Notes: generated from the letters alone by a model not told the origin. 64,000 bases of DNA from Edaphocola aurantiacus (GCF_019797745.1 NZ_VOSI01000003.1:670370-734369), one strand, 5' to 3'; shown: positions 17,441 through 26,350, numbered from the stretch's first letter. Translations and numbers: made by a program.

Positions 17441-19216
17441 TTACGGGTTCAAAACCACTACCCTTGCATGCTTTCCCGAAACGGTGTGTATTATATACAT
17501 TCCCGGTGCAACATGGATCAGGTTTACTCTTGTACCCGACTGCGTCCAGCTGATATTGCGCCCCTGCAAGTCGTTTATATAAGAAACCTTTTCTCCCTCT
17601 GGAAGATTAATGACGCCCCAAGATGGATTCGGGAAAACCGTTATGCCGGTGTGCAAACTGATCTCTTTGATGTGTGTTGGGTTACCCAGTTCTGTCTCAC
17701 TGCAAATACTATAACGCTGCTCAGTATAGCGCTGCTTTGCCGGAATCGTATATTGATTAACCGTATTCGGATAGCCAATTGAAGGCCAGGGTGCAGCTAT
17801 ATACCAGAATGCGGGTACGGTGGTACGGTAATATGAAGTGTCATTAACGACTCCGGTACCGGAAGGTTGTATCACACCGAGTATATTATTCCCATAATTG
17901 AAATGCCCTGAACCCGGAATGCTGAAGCTACCCATAAATGTTCCGACATTGGTGGTCTCATTGCCAATGAAAGCCTGCTCTGCAGTTTGGGGAGTACCAG
18001 TGGTAGAGATAATGCCATAGAGTTCTGAACGGTTACGGAAAAATACATTGTCCGGTCCGGAGGGCCCCCAGAAATGATCTATAATAATGTTCTGCACTAC
18101 ATTTCCTTCAAATAAATTGGCATAGGCATAATGCCCGTGCAGAGATATATCTCCGGAAAAATCCGGAATGGCCTCTGAGCGCTTTGGTTCAAGGCTGTAG
18201 TTATAAGCCAGCACATTACCATTTGCACCATACTTGACCATCATGGCATGGCGCAGTTTACGGAAGATATTATTCTCTACCAGGCAGGAGCCGGAATGAT
18301 TGTCCAGTGTGAGCCCATAACCCCGCGTGCCATCGCCGTCAAAGGTAAATGCATCATGAAAATAATTGCCCTGCACCTGTATATGGCTACTCAGGCTGAT
18401 CATAACATGCGATCCTACACTCTTATTACTTTCTACGCCACGCAAGAAGCCATATACCGCCTGTTCGAACAGGAAATTATACCCTGCCCCGCCGGTCGGT
18501 TCATCAATACGCTCTACATAAAAGCAGGAAAATCCATTGCCCTGCTTTAGGCTGATCGGGCGTATCTGGGGATGCAATGCGGTATCATAGGTAATGCGTA
18601 ATGGATAGCGCAGGTATACCTGGTTATTCCGGATGGAATCAATCAGCAATAGCTGTCCAACGCTATAAGTCGCCCAGGTAGCAGGCACCACATCCCAGCT
18701 GCCATTATCCTCTCTTATTTCGGCAAATGTCCCTGCCCTGATGCCGCTGGTATCGCTGACCTGCAGTATAGAACTGCCTTCGGTATATCCCTGGATCACA
18801 TCCCGTAAATTGCCCGTTCCGCTGCCCATTACTTCGAAGCAATTGGAAGGACTGCCCCCAAGGTCAAAATACAACCGGGTATCATTTGCGCCGGCACCAC
18901 GGATAATAATACCTGCCGGTAAGTGCTGTGTACTGTTAAATCTGTATTTGCCTGCGGGAAAATGTACAATTCCTCCATTATTACCCAGGGCTTGTATAGC
19001 CAACGACAATGCAGCTGAGTTGTCTGCACTGGAATCATTCCAGCCTCCGTAATTAAGGATGGATACTACGGGCATTGAAGGATTGGCCGCAGGTATGTCT
19101 GAAACGGCCTGCCAGTTATGGCGTTGATGTGCAGGCAATAATTGTGCATTCAGGTAAGCGGGACAAAAGAGCAGAAGCAGGGTCAGGCATTTTGGCCATC
19201 CATTCAAATGTAGCAT
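17441..19216 (-). CDS. Secreted right-handed beta-helix protein (pectate lyase 3-like) with T9SS domain
   Basis: The ATG at 19216 fits; the frame begins with a TTG at 19222 that is not needed. The 591-aa product has a signal peptide ending AYLNAQ. Near residue 50 it shows the typical opening of Pectate_lyase_3 proteins (SILNYGGWNDSSADNSAAL, then GGIVHFPAGKYRF and IIIRGAGANDT). Asn/Gly-rich beta-helix coils follow (VENNIFRKL, LEGN-type turns such as FEGNVVQ). The end is a T9SS sorting domain (ITVFPNPSWGVINLP, NDLQGRNISW, APGMYIIHTV). The fold suggests polysaccharide binding or cleavage outside the cell. I cannot name catalytic residues, so a structural or binding role is equally possible. Confidence 0.75.
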   Translation of the reverse strand: MLHLNGWPKCLTLLLLFCPAYLNAQLLPAHQRHNWQAVSDIPAANPSMPVVSILNYGGWNDSSADNSAALSLAIQALGNNGGIVHFPAGKYRFNSTQHLPAGIIIRGAGANDTRLYFDLGGSPSNCFEVMGSGTGNLRDVIQGYTEGSSILQVSDTSGIRAGTFAEIREDNGSWDVVPATWATYSVGQLLLIDSIRNNQVYLRYPLRITYDTALHPQIRPISLKQGNGFSCFYVERIDEPTGGAGYNFLFEQAVYGFLRGVESNKSVGSHVMISLSSHIQVQGNYFHDAFTFDGDGTRGYGLTLDNHSGSCLVENNIFRKLRHAMMVKYGANGNVLAYNYSLEPKRSEAIPDFSGDISLHGHYAYANLFEGNVVQNIIIDHFWGPSGPDNVFFRNRSELYGIISTTGTPQTAEQAFIGNETTNVGTFMGSFSIPGSGHFNYGNNILGVIQPSGTGVVNDTSYYRTTVPAFWYIAAPWPSIGYPNTVNQYTIPAKQRYTEQRYSICSETELGNPTHIKEISLHTGITVFPNPSWGVINLPEGEKVSYINDLQGRNISWTQSGTRVNLIHVAPGMYIIHTVSGKHARVVVLNP

Positions 19217-19331
19217 ACGCAAATTTAATTGGATTTAAGCTGAAAACGAACTGCTTATATGCTATATTAAAAGAATATGCACGCTGAGGTTTCTGAATGG
19301 TGTATTTATTTTGAGGGCCTCAACAAAACAA

Positions 19332-19361
19332 AAGAGGAAGACGTGTATACATCTTCCTCTT
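19332..19361 (-). terminator. Terminator hairpin of the arginase-fold gene
   Basis: Perfect 10-bp arms AAGAGGAAGA / TCTTCCTCTT around a 10-nt loop, directly after the stop codon at 19373 on the minus strand. Confidence 0.75.
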
Positions 19362-19372
19362 GCTATTAATCA

Positions 19373-20506
19373 TTATAATAATCTTTCCTGTTCTCTCATC
19401 CAGCGTTCCGGTATTTCCTGCTGTGCTGCGGTCTCATAATCTTTCTGCGAACAAGGCATATAAGACTGATCCGGCATCTGCATCCACCATCTGCCGGTAA
19501 TGCGGCTCTTCAGAAATGCGGTATCATACTCCGCAAACGGTACATTATATACCAGAAACTGGTCGTTCTGCGCCGGCTCTGCTTCTGAAATACGGATGCG
19601 GTACCCATCTATAAAATACCAGAGCATTTGTGCAATCAGTTTGGCTCCCTGACGCGCTTCATCATCTTCCGGATTATAACCATAAATACCTACCGAACAC
19701 ATTTTCTTGCTCATACCGGCATAACGCATCAGCTGGCACAATTCATCGCCGAAAAATCCATTAGGTGAAGCATCCGGGAGAAAAGGGGCATCGCAACGAC
19801 GCAGGGCATTCATATCTACGCTGAGCAGGCTGCAATTACGCAGTACAGGCTCCATTTCTTCCATATCACCACGTACTGTACCTAACCGGTAAAAATCGAA
19901 ACGCAGCTTGTCCAGGGTCTCCAGCATACGCGGATTTACATAATAACTCTGGAAGCCTATATGACTGTAGTTGCGGATATAGTTAGGATGGCTGGTCAGC
20001 ATATCCATCAGGAAGCTTCTGTCGCTGAGGGCTTCTTCGTCTTCCAGGTCTATAAGGCTGTCAATCACTGCGGCATCAATTGTCTCCTGTGGCTGTTTGA
20101 ACGCTTCGTACTGCTGTAAAGTCAGGTCTTGCGTACCACCCAGTAGGATCACGATCTTTCCGGCTTTGTGCAGCTCTTCCAGGATAATGCGCAATGCTGC
20201 TTTGGTATCGGTAATAGCGGCACCCTCTACAATATTGCCCAGATCGGCAATCTGTATATTAGGATACCAGTTGTATAAAGCATAAAATGCTTCTCTGATG
20301 GCATTCGGGGCATCTGAGTACACATCGGTACCTTGCCCTCCACGGCGCTCACCACAGCCCAGCAGGATAATATCTGCCGCATCAAGGTCTATCCCACCTG
20401 TTCTCAGGGCCTTGATAGAGCGGGCCAGCTGCAGGGAATCATAGTCTCTCGGATGAATCAGGTCCTGGAAATGTAAATGGCTCAGGAATGCATCAAAATC
20501 AAGCAT
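19373..20506 (-). CDS. Arginase/formimidoylglutamase-fold protein with incomplete metal site
   Basis: The 377-aa protein follows the ureohydrolase fold: IILLGCGERRGG near residue 47, KIVILLGGTQDL at 117-128, AVIDSLID at 146-153 and CSLLSVDMNAL at 225-235. In arginases, agmatinases and formimidoylglutamases the last three carry the Mn ligands (GGxHS, DAHxD, SxDxDxxDP). Here the first His is Gln126, the second His is Leu151 and the second Asp of the third motif is Asn233. Only part of the binuclear site remains. Bacteroidota genomes usually label this family formimidoylglutamase, but hydrolysis of formiminoglutamate is doubtful for this copy. Divergent from yebC across 115 bp; no histidine-degradation gene is nearby. 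Confidence 0.75.
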   Translation of the reverse strand: MLDFDAFLSHLHFQDLIHPRDYDSLQLARSIKALRTGGIDLDAADIILLGCGERRGGQGTDVYSDAPNAIREAFYALYNWYPNIQIADLGNIVEGAAITDTKAALRIILEELHKAGKIVILLGGTQDLTLQQYEAFKQPQETIDAAVIDSLIDLEDEEALSDRSFLMDMLTSHPNYIRNYSHIGFQSYYVNPRMLETLDKLRFDFYRLGTVRGDMEEMEPVLRNCSLLSVDMNALRRCDAPFLPDASPNGFFGDELCQLMRYAGMSKKMCSVGIYGYNPEDDEARQGAKLIAQMLWYFIDGYRIRISEAEPAQNDQFLVYNVPFAEYDTAFLKSRITGRWWMQMPDQSYMPCSQKDYETAAQQEIPERWMREQERLL

Positions 20507-20548
20507 ATCAATGGTTTATTTGGCGGCGAAGTTAGTACTTTGGATTGA

Positions 20549-20579
20549 TTTGTTATTGTTCGAAAATACATTAATTTTG
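20549..20579 (+). promoter_or_regulatory. Bacteroidota-type promoter of yebC
   Basis: TTTG at 20549-20552 and TAATTTTG at 20572-20579 are separated by 19 bp, matching the TTTG / TAnnTTTG pattern of the phylum. It lies 42 bp before the yebC start. Confidence 0.5.
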
Positions 20580-20621
20580 TCGCGCATTTAAACAATATTA
20601 ATCTAAGGAAATAATAATACT

Positions 20622-21332
20622 ATGGGACGCATATTTGAGGTACGTAAATCGAAAATGTTTGCACGTTACGACAGAATGGCAAAGCAATTTACCCGTATTG
20701 GTAAAGAGATTGCAATTGCTGTAAAAGCCGGTGGTCCTGAACCGGATACCAATCCTGCTTTACGTCGTGTAATGCAGAATGCCAAATCGATCAATATGCC
20801 TAAAGAGCGTATCGAAGGGGCTATCAAGAATGCACTGGGTAAAGATACCAGCACATTTGATGAAGTACTGTATGAAGGTTATGGTCCGCATGGTATCGCT
20901 ATCCTGGTAGAAACCGCTACAGATAATACAACCCGTACCGTTGCCAATGTGCGTACACACTTCAATAAAGGTGGTGGTAGCCTGGGTAATAGTGGTTCTG
21001 TAGGTTTCCTCTTCAATCACCTGGGTGTATTCAAATTAAATCCGGAAGGCTTAAGTATGGAAGATATGGAACTGGAACTGATCGATGCCGGCCTGGAAGA
21101 ATTAGGAGAAGACAGTGATGGTAATATCGTGATCCGTTGTGCTTTTTCTGACTTCGGTAATATGCAAAAAGCACTGGAGGAAAGAAACATGACGCCGATC
21201 AGCGCAGAGCTGGAGTGGATTCCGCTGAATACTACTGAAGTTACGGAAGAGCAAAGCGATGATATCTTTAAACTGATTGAGCGCCTGGAGCAGGATGATG
21301 ACGTACAGCGCGTATTCCATAACATGGCTTAA
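20622..21332 (+). CDS. yebC: YebC/PmpR family protein
   Basis: The 236-aa product matches the family in length and in its conserved start (RKSKMFARYDRMAKQFTRIGKEI, here opening with MGRIFEVRK). It also has NPALRRVMQNAK, NMPKERIEGAIKN and the YEGYGPHGIAILVE motif near residue 85. The family was described as DNA-binding regulators. More recent work on some members implicates them in relieving ribosome stalling at proline-rich sequences, so the name transcriptional regulator is traditional. It acts in the cytoplasm. It has its own promoter, and a hairpin terminator follows 24 bp after the stop. Nothing unusual is seen. Confidence 0.93.
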   Translation: MGRIFEVRKSKMFARYDRMAKQFTRIGKEIAIAVKAGGPEPDTNPALRRVMQNAKSINMPKERIEGAIKNALGKDTSTFDEVLYEGYGPHGIAILVETATDNTTRTVANVRTHFNKGGGSLGNSGSVGFLFNHLGVFKLNPEGLSMEDMELELIDAGLEELGEDSDGNIVIRCAFSDFGNMQKALEERNMTPISAELEWIPLNTTEVTEEQSDDIFKLIERLEQDDDVQRVFHNMA

Positions 21333-21355
21333 TATTCAGATGAAAATTATAACAC

Positions 21356-21385
21356 AAACCCTTTGGATAACAGCCCAAAGGGTTT
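21356..21385 (+). terminator. Terminator of yebC
   Basis: AAACCCTTTGG / CCAAAGGGTTT arms with a short loop, followed by a T-rich stretch. It covers the in-frame ATG at 21363, which argues that the thioesterase starts at 21402 instead. Confidence 0.85.
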
Positions 21386-21401
21386 TCTTTTCTTCCAGTT
21401 T

Positions 21402-21827
21402 ATGTTTACACACGAGACTAAAATAAGAGTACGCTACGGAGAGACCGACCAGATGGGTTACCTGTACTACGGATATTATGCTTTATATTATGAACAGGGC
21501 CGTGGTGACGCTATGCGCAGCCTCGGTTTTACCTATAAAGAACTGGAAGAGCAAGGCACGATCATGCCGGTCGTTTCTATGCAATCTGAATACCTGCGTC
21601 CTGCTTATTATGATGACCTGATCACCGTAAAAACCATCCTTAAAGAACTGCCGGACAGCTATTTTGTAACCTTTCATTCCGAGCTGTACAATGTGGCCGG
21701 TAAGCTGATCAATAAAGGTTCTGTAACCCTGGCTTTCTACGATCCGGTAACCCGTAAAAAGACGAAGCTGCCCGAAGTGTTACGGGAAAGACTGGCGCCG
21801 TTTTTCAATGCAGATGAGCCGGCATAA
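21402..21827 (+). CDS. Acyl-CoA thioesterase, 4HBT/YbgC family
   Basis: The ATG at 21402 gives a 141-aa protein of the normal hotdog-fold length; the earlier in-frame ATG at 21363 lies inside the yebC terminator. The family signature appears as RVRYGETDQMGYLYYGYYALYYEQGR at residues 7-32, where the Asp of ETDQMG is the usual active-site residue. LRPAYYDDLITV and SVTLAFYDPVTRKK then follow at the expected spacing. YbgC-type enzymes cleave acyl-CoA or acyl-ACP thioesters in the cytoplasm. The substrate cannot be told from sequence. It lies 77 bp before the GH3-family gene and may be co-transcribed with it. Confidence 0.88.
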   Translation: MFTHETKIRVRYGETDQMGYLYYGYYALYYEQGRGDAMRSLGFTYKELEEQGTIMPVVSMQSEYLRPAYYDDLITVKTILKELPDSYFVTFHSELYNVAGKLINKGSVTLAFYDPVTRKKTKLPEVLRERLAPFFNADEPA

Positions 21828-21904
21828 AAAGGAATAAAACTAAAATTGGCTTTTCTTTTAGGGCACAATTAAGTAACTTCACTGTCCTCTATAATTCATT
21901 GACA

Positions 21905-23410
21905 ATGAAGATAAAGTCCTTTTTTGCCAAACCCTATGCGGCGATTGTTCACAAGAAAATCCAGAAGGAAATGAGAACAGCCGTGCAGGACCAGGAACGC
22001 ATTTTCAAAGACCTGCTCAAACACGGTTCTTTCACCCAGTTCGGCAACGACCACAGGCTCAGAGAAGTACAGCAATACGATGCCTTTAGCCAGGCTATAC
22101 CCGTACATACTTATGATATGCTCAAGCCTTATCTGGAGCATATCAAGGAAGGAAAAAGCAATGTGCTCTGGAAAGGACGACCCCTATATTTCGCCAAGAC
22201 TTCCGGCACGACCAATGCCGTAAAATATATCCCCATCAGCCGGGAATCGATTCATAACCAGGTCAATTCTGCGCGTAATGTACTGCTCAGTTATATGGCC
22301 ACCTCCCGCAATGCCGATTTTGCAAACGGGAATATGATCTTTCTTTCCGATCCGCCAACGCTGGAACGCTTTGCTGGCATTCCTACAGGAAGGCTCAGTG
22401 GCATCATTAACCACCATGTGCCGGCGTATATGCGCAATAACCAGTTCCCCTCTTACGAGACAAACTGTATCGAAAACTGGGAAGATAAGCTGGCGCGTAT
22501 TGTTGCAGAAACCATGAATAAGGACCTGACGCTGATCAGCGGTATGCCAACCTGGATACAGATGTACTTGGACTGGTTGCTGGAGCATAGTCAGAAAAAT
22601 GATATCAAACACCTGTTCCCAAGCCTTCAGGTGCTCATACACAGCGGCGCCAATTTTGACGTATACCGCAGTCGTCTTAAAGAGCGCGTGGGCTTTGATA
22701 TTGATACCCTCGAGACCTATCCTACCTCTGAAGGGTTCTTTGCCTTCCAGGATTCGGTACAGGCAGAGGGAATGTTGCTGAACACCAATTCCGGTATCTT
22801 CTACGAATTTATACCCATATCAGAAATTCATAAAGACCAGCCCAAAAGACTGCGCCTGCAGGATGTGGAGCTGGGTCAGAAATATGTACTCATTATCAGT
22901 AGTAATGCTGGTCTGTGGGGCTATAATATGGGCGATATTGTACAATTTGTAAGCCTGGATCCGTACCGCATTATTGTAAAAGGTAGGGTTAAGCATTACA
23001 TCTCCCTGTTCGGAGAGCAGGTGATCAGCCATGATGTAGAGCGGGCTATGCTGGCCGCGACAAACCAGCACCAGTTGAAGGTGGTAGACTTTATTGTTGC
23101 CCCTCATACCGAATCTGAGGGCGCCCCTTATTATGAATGGCTTATTGCAGCGGATGCTCCTTTGTCAGACCTGGAGACACGTGCATTTGAAGTAACTATA
23201 GATCATATGCTGCGCATGCAGAACAAGGCTTATGATAACCTTATCGTGGAGCATCAATTACAGGCCTCCCGCGTGCGCTTCCTGCCCGGAAATGCATTCC
23301 AGCAGTATATGAAAAGTATCGGCAAACTCGGCGGGCAGCACAAACTGCCTCGCCTGAGCAATAATTATGAGCTAGCAGCACAACTTTCAGCAAGTAATAT
23401 TACTATATAA
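21905..23410 (+). CDS. GH3 auxin-responsive promoter family protein (acyl-adenylate amino acid ligase fold)
   Basis: The 501-aa protein uses ATG at 21905; a TTG two codons earlier is in frame. It has the three nucleotide-binding motifs of GH3 and other adenylating enzymes: AKTSGTTNAVKYIPIS near residue 96, ETYPTSEGFFAFQ near 268, and GYNMGDIVQFVS near 340. The length is close to bacterial GH3 relatives. Plant GH3 proteins join carboxylic acids such as auxin or jasmonate to amino acids. Bacterial members are common in Bacteroidota and their substrates are unknown. It follows a 4HBT thioesterase, which hints at shared acyl chemistry, but this is inference. Confidence 0.88.
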   Translation: MKIKSFFAKPYAAIVHKKIQKEMRTAVQDQERIFKDLLKHGSFTQFGNDHRLREVQQYDAFSQAIPVHTYDMLKPYLEHIKEGKSNVLWKGRPLYFAKTSGTTNAVKYIPISRESIHNQVNSARNVLLSYMATSRNADFANGNMIFLSDPPTLERFAGIPTGRLSGIINHHVPAYMRNNQFPSYETNCIENWEDKLARIVAETMNKDLTLISGMPTWIQMYLDWLLEHSQKNDIKHLFPSLQVLIHSGANFDVYRSRLKERVGFDIDTLETYPTSEGFFAFQDSVQAEGMLLNTNSGIFYEFIPISEIHKDQPKRLRLQDVELGQKYVLIISSNAGLWGYNMGDIVQFVSLDPYRIIVKGRVKHYISLFGEQVISHDVERAMLAATNQHQLKVVDFIVAPHTESEGAPYYEWLIAADAPLSDLETRAFEVTIDHMLRMQNKAYDNLIVEHQLQASRVRFLPGNAFQQYMKSIGKLGGQHKLPRLSNNYELAAQLSASNITI

Positions 23411-23427
23411 TACCTGTCCGCTTCAGC

Positions 23428-23805
23428 TTATGCAAGCTGTTCCTGGTATACTTTACGGGATTCTTCAATATCTGCCATATGTTCTTTAGACCAGTCAATC
23501 AGGTTGTGAATATGTGGCAGTAATGTTTTAGCCCGCTCCGTCAGTTCGTATTCCACACGGGGCGGTATCTGCGGGTACATAGTCCGTTTCACCAGTCCGT
23601 CGGCCTCCAGGGTCTTCAGTGTTACCGTCAGCATTTTCTGAGAGATCAGTTCTATGCCCTTATGCAATTCATTAAAACGCATAGAAGGGGCAGTATCCAA
23701 TGCCATTAAAATAAGCACAGACCACTTATCTCCGAAGCGATCAAATACGTTACGCACCGGGCAATGTTCCGGAATATGTATTTTTTTTGGATTATTTTCA
23801 ATCAT
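23428..23805 (-). CDS. HxlR-type winged-helix regulator
   Basis: The 125-aa protein has the complete HxlR domain: CPVRNVFDRFGDKWSVLIL at residues 15-33, RFNELHKGIELISQKMLTVTLKTLE in the recognition region, and LVKRTMYPQIPPRVEYELT, the wing. Cys15 at the N-terminus is the residue that senses electrophiles or disulphide stress in several HxlR relatives (YodB, HypR and others). It is divergent from a QorB-like reductase, the same arrangement as ytfH and qorB of E. coli. A palindromic site lies in the shared promoter region, so it likely represses the reductase and nitroreductase genes and itself. Confidence 0.9.
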   Translation of the reverse strand: MIENNPKKIHIPEHCPVRNVFDRFGDKWSVLILMALDTAPSMRFNELHKGIELISQKMLTVTLKTLEADGLVKRTMYPQIPPRVEYELTERAKTLLPHIHNLIDWSKEHMADIEESRKVYQEQLA

Positions 23806-23865
23806 AACTATCTGATTTTCAATATTAGTTTCGTCCAGGTAAGTATAAAACTTTTCCGTGCCTTA

Positions 23866-23896
23866 TTGTTGGAACAAAAGTTACTATTTACCTTTG
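23866..23896 (+). promoter_or_regulatory. Promoter of the QorB-like reductase gene
   Basis: TTG at 23866-23868 and TACCTTTG at 23889-23896, 20 bp apart, fit the Bacteroidota promoter pattern. The gene starts 57 bp further on. Confidence 0.55.
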
Positions 23897-23913
23897 ACTT
23901 ACCAAAAGTAAGT
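23897..23913. promoter_or_regulatory. Candidate HxlR operator
   Basis: The dyad ACTTAC-caaaa-GTAAGT directly abuts the -7 box of the promoter. The half-site resembles known HxlR/YodB-type sites with TAC and GTA half-elements. Binding here would block transcription of the reductase gene. A similar element (AGTTACT) lies just upstream at 23878. Confidence 0.5.
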
Positions 23914-23953
23914 AAATATACTTTATTAATCAAAAAATCACATTGAATTCATA

Positions 23954-24838
23954 ATGAAGAAAATAATGATTACCGGGGCTACCGGCGGATTGGGAAGTGA
24001 AGTGGTTCGTCAGTTAAAAGCAAAACAACCAGCTGCCAACATCAGTATACTGGTCCGGAACCCGGAAAATGAAACCGTTAAAGCATTTACCAGCCAGGGC
24101 ATCAATGTACAGCAAGGGAGTTATGATGATTATCAAAGCCTGGTTCAGGCTTTTCAGGGAATTGAGGTATTATACTTTGTTTCCGGAAATGATATACTTG
24201 CCCGCGCACAACAGCACGAAAATGTAATCAATGCTGCCAAAGAGGCAGGTGTTCAGCATATATTATATACCAGTACCGTAAGGAAAGATGAGTCTGCTAC
24301 CGCACCACTCTACCCGGTTGTGGGTACGCATGTACAGACTGAAAACCTGATCAAAGCATCGGGTATGAAGTTTACGTTACTAAGGCATAACCTGTATGCC
24401 GAAGTAGTACCTTTATTCCTGGGTGCACAAGTGGCAGAAACCAAAACGGTTTATCTGCCTGCAGGCACAGGTAAGACAGCTTTTGTCGCCAGAACCGACT
24501 TTGCGGCAGCTGCTGCGAACATTCTGTCTCAACCGGAACTGCATGAAAACAAGATTTATGAGCTGAACGGAGCAGAACAGATCAGCTTTGAAGAAATTGG
24601 AACAATAATTGCAACAGCTATCGGTGCGCCGGTACAATATGTGTCTCCGGACGTCAATGACTACGCCACCACTATGAAAGAAGCCGGCTTGCCGGAGGAG
24701 GTTACAGCCATGCTGTCTATGTTCGGTCAGGCCATTGCCAACACCGAATTTGATCAGCAGTCCGATGACCTGGTTCAATTACTGGGCCGTCAGCCACAAT
24801 CAGTACAAACATTTATTCAACAAGCATACTCAAAATAA
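23954..24838 (+). CDS. NmrA-type NAD(P)H quinone reductase, QorB-like
   Basis: The 294-aa protein is an atypical SDR. Its Rossmann motif TGATGGLGSEVV is at residues 7-18. The downstream sequence follows E. coli QorB (YtfG) closely: VRNPEN, HENVINAAKEAGVQHILYTS, TENLIKASGMKFTLLRHNLY and FVARTDFAAAAA. QorB reduces quinones with NADPH, and the family lacks the classical YxxxK pair. It sits next to an HxlR regulator, as in enterobacteria, and 19 bp before a nitroreductase, so quinone and electrophile detoxification is the likely job. The substrate remains inferred. Confidence 0.85.
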   Translation: MKKIMITGATGGLGSEVVRQLKAKQPAANISILVRNPENETVKAFTSQGINVQQGSYDDYQSLVQAFQGIEVLYFVSGNDILARAQQHENVINAAKEAGVQHILYTSTVRKDESATAPLYPVVGTHVQTENLIKASGMKFTLLRHNLYAEVVPLFLGAQVAETKTVYLPAGTGKTAFVARTDFAAAAANILSQPELHENKIYELNGAEQISFEEIGTIIATAIGAPVQYVSPDVNDYATTMKEAGLPEEVTAMLSMFGQAIANTEFDQQSDDLVQLLGRQPQSVQTFIQQAYSK

Positions 24839-24857
24839 AAAACAAAAAATTCAAACA

Positions 24858-25490
24858 ATGGAATTATTAAGTGCCCTGAACTGGCGATATGCCACTAAAA
24901 AAATGAATGGTGAAAAAGTAGATCAGAACCTGGTTGACCAGATCCTGGAAGCAGCTTATCTGGCGCCTACCTCATCCGGTCTGCAACCATTCCAGGTATT
25001 CGTGATCTCTAACGAGGAACTGAAAGAAAAAATCAAACCGATCGCGTACAACCAAAGCCAGATCACAGATGCATCTCACGTACTGGTATTTGCCGCATGG
25101 GATAATTATACTGAAGAGCGCATCAGCACTGTATTCACACGCATGGTAACTGAACGCAATATGCCGGAAGAGGCGGTTGCTGATTATAAAAACAACCTGA
25201 TCGCCATGTACACTCCGCGTCCTGCCGAAGTAAACTTCGACCACGCAGCACGTCAGTCTTATATTGGTTTCGGTATGGCTATTGCCGCTGCCGCAGAACT
25301 GAAAGTTGACGCTACGCCAATGGAAGGTTTCGTAGCTGATCAGCTGGATGAGTTACTGGGTCTGCGTGAAAAAGGTCTGAGAAGTACGACTATTCTTACT
25401 TTAGGATACAGAGATGCCGCTAATGACTGGCTGGTAAACCTGAAAAAAGTGCGTACGCCTAAAGAAGAATTCCTGACGATTCTGGATTAA
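24858..25490 (+). CDS. NAD(P)H-dependent oxidoreductase, nitroreductase family (NfsB-like)
   Basis: The ATG at 24858 begins MELLSALNWRYATKKMNGEK, the standard N-terminus of NfsB-like FMN nitroreductases (LNWRYATKKF type). The product is 210 aa, the usual length. Other family marks are LAPTSSGLQPFQVFVI near residue 37 and RQSYIGFGMAIAAAAEL near 133. The earlier in-frame codons overlap the reductase gene and lack similarity. It should reduce nitro compounds, quinones or flavins with NAD(P)H and FMN in the cytoplasm. Only 19 bp separate it from the QorB-like gene, so the two form an operon, probably under the HxlR regulator. Confidence 0.9.
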   Translation: MELLSALNWRYATKKMNGEKVDQNLVDQILEAAYLAPTSSGLQPFQVFVISNEELKEKIKPIAYNQSQITDASHVLVFAAWDNYTEERISTVFTRMVTERNMPEEAVADYKNNLIAMYTPRPAEVNFDHAARQSYIGFGMAIAAAAELKVDATPMEGFVADQLDELLGLREKGLRSTTILTLGYRDAANDWLVNLKKVRTPKEEFLTILD

Positions 25491-25516
25491 TTTTAAGATT
25501 GTTGTTTAATACTTAC

Positions 25517-25556
25517 AAGGGACTCTTCTACCGGATAAAGCCAGTAGGGAGTCCTT
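25517..25556 (+). terminator. Probable terminator after the nitroreductase gene
   Basis: An imperfect hairpin (AAGGGACTC paired with GAGTCCTT across a 22-nt loop) is followed by ATTTGTTT. It is weaker than the other terminators in the window. Confidence 0.45.
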
Positions 25557-25596
25557 ATTTGTTTCCTGCAGGATACCTGCACAAATCAATTATAAT

Positions 25597-26328
25597 ATGC
25601 AAGCACAACAAAAGATGAAAGTCGAAGTATGGAGCGATATCATGTGCCCTTTCTGTTATATCGGCAAACGCCATTATGAAGCAGCCCTGGAGCAATTTGC
25701 CCATAAAGATGATATAGAACTGGTATGGAAAAGCTTTCAGCTGGATCCGACTACAGAAGAAGATGCCGGAGATAAAGCAAATGTATATGCATACCTGGCT
25801 GAACGTAAAGGATTGAGCCTGGCAGAATCAGAAAAGATGCATGCACAGGTGGCACAAATGGCGCAACAGGCTGGCCTGGACTATGATTTCGATCATACCT
25901 ATATGACCAATTCTTTTAAGGCACACCGCCTTATACAACTGGCTAAAACAAAGGGACTGGATGATGCCGCAGAGGAAGCACTGTTTAAAGCATACTTTAC
26001 AGAAGGTAAAAATGTTTCCGATATGGAAGCCCTCAGTTCTATTGCTCTTTCTATCGGTTTAGATGCCGGAGCTGTAGCACTGGCACTAAGTGAAGATCAG
26101 TATGCGGAAGCAGTAACACAGGATGTACTGGAAGCGCAGCAGATAGGTGTGCAGGGGGTTCCCTTCTTCGTATTTGACCGTAAATATGCTATATCAGGCG
26201 CACAACCGGTTCCGGCTTTTACCCAGACTCTGGAGCAGGCACATCAGGAGTGGAGCAGCAAGCAACAGGCTACGGTGTTACAGGTACAACAAGGCCCGTC
26301 CTGCGATATCGATGGCAACTGTGATTAA
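25597..26328 (+). CDS. DsbA family oxidoreductase, FrnE-like
   Basis: The 243-aa protein has a thioredoxin fold with an inserted helical domain. VEVWSDIMCPFCYIGKRHYE at residues 9-28 carries the CPFC redox pair (Cys17, Cys20), and GVQGVPFFVFD near residue 184 supplies the cis-Pro loop. No signal peptide is present, so it is cytoplasmic, as FrnE proteins are. Two more Cys lie near the C-terminus (GPSCDIDGNCD), a tail also seen in FrnE relatives. FrnE proteins act as disulphide isomerases in oxidative stress. The location after the HxlR-linked reductases fits such a role. Confidence 0.87.
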   Translation: MQAQQKMKVEVWSDIMCPFCYIGKRHYEAALEQFAHKDDIELVWKSFQLDPTTEEDAGDKANVYAYLAERKGLSLAESEKMHAQVAQMAQQAGLDYDFDHTYMTNSFKAHRLIQLAKTKGLDDAAEEALFKAYFTEGKNVSDMEALSSIALSIGLDAGAVALALSEDQYAEAVTQDVLEAQQIGVQGVPFFVFDRKYAISGAQPVPAFTQTLEQAHQEWSSKQQATVLQVQQGPSCDIDGNCD

Positions 26329-26350
26329 GCCTTTGATTTACCCATATATA

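Noticed and set aside
21363..21401. Longer N-terminus of the thioesterase (start at 21363)
   Set aside because: It lies inside the yebC terminator hairpin and adds residues that the family lacks.
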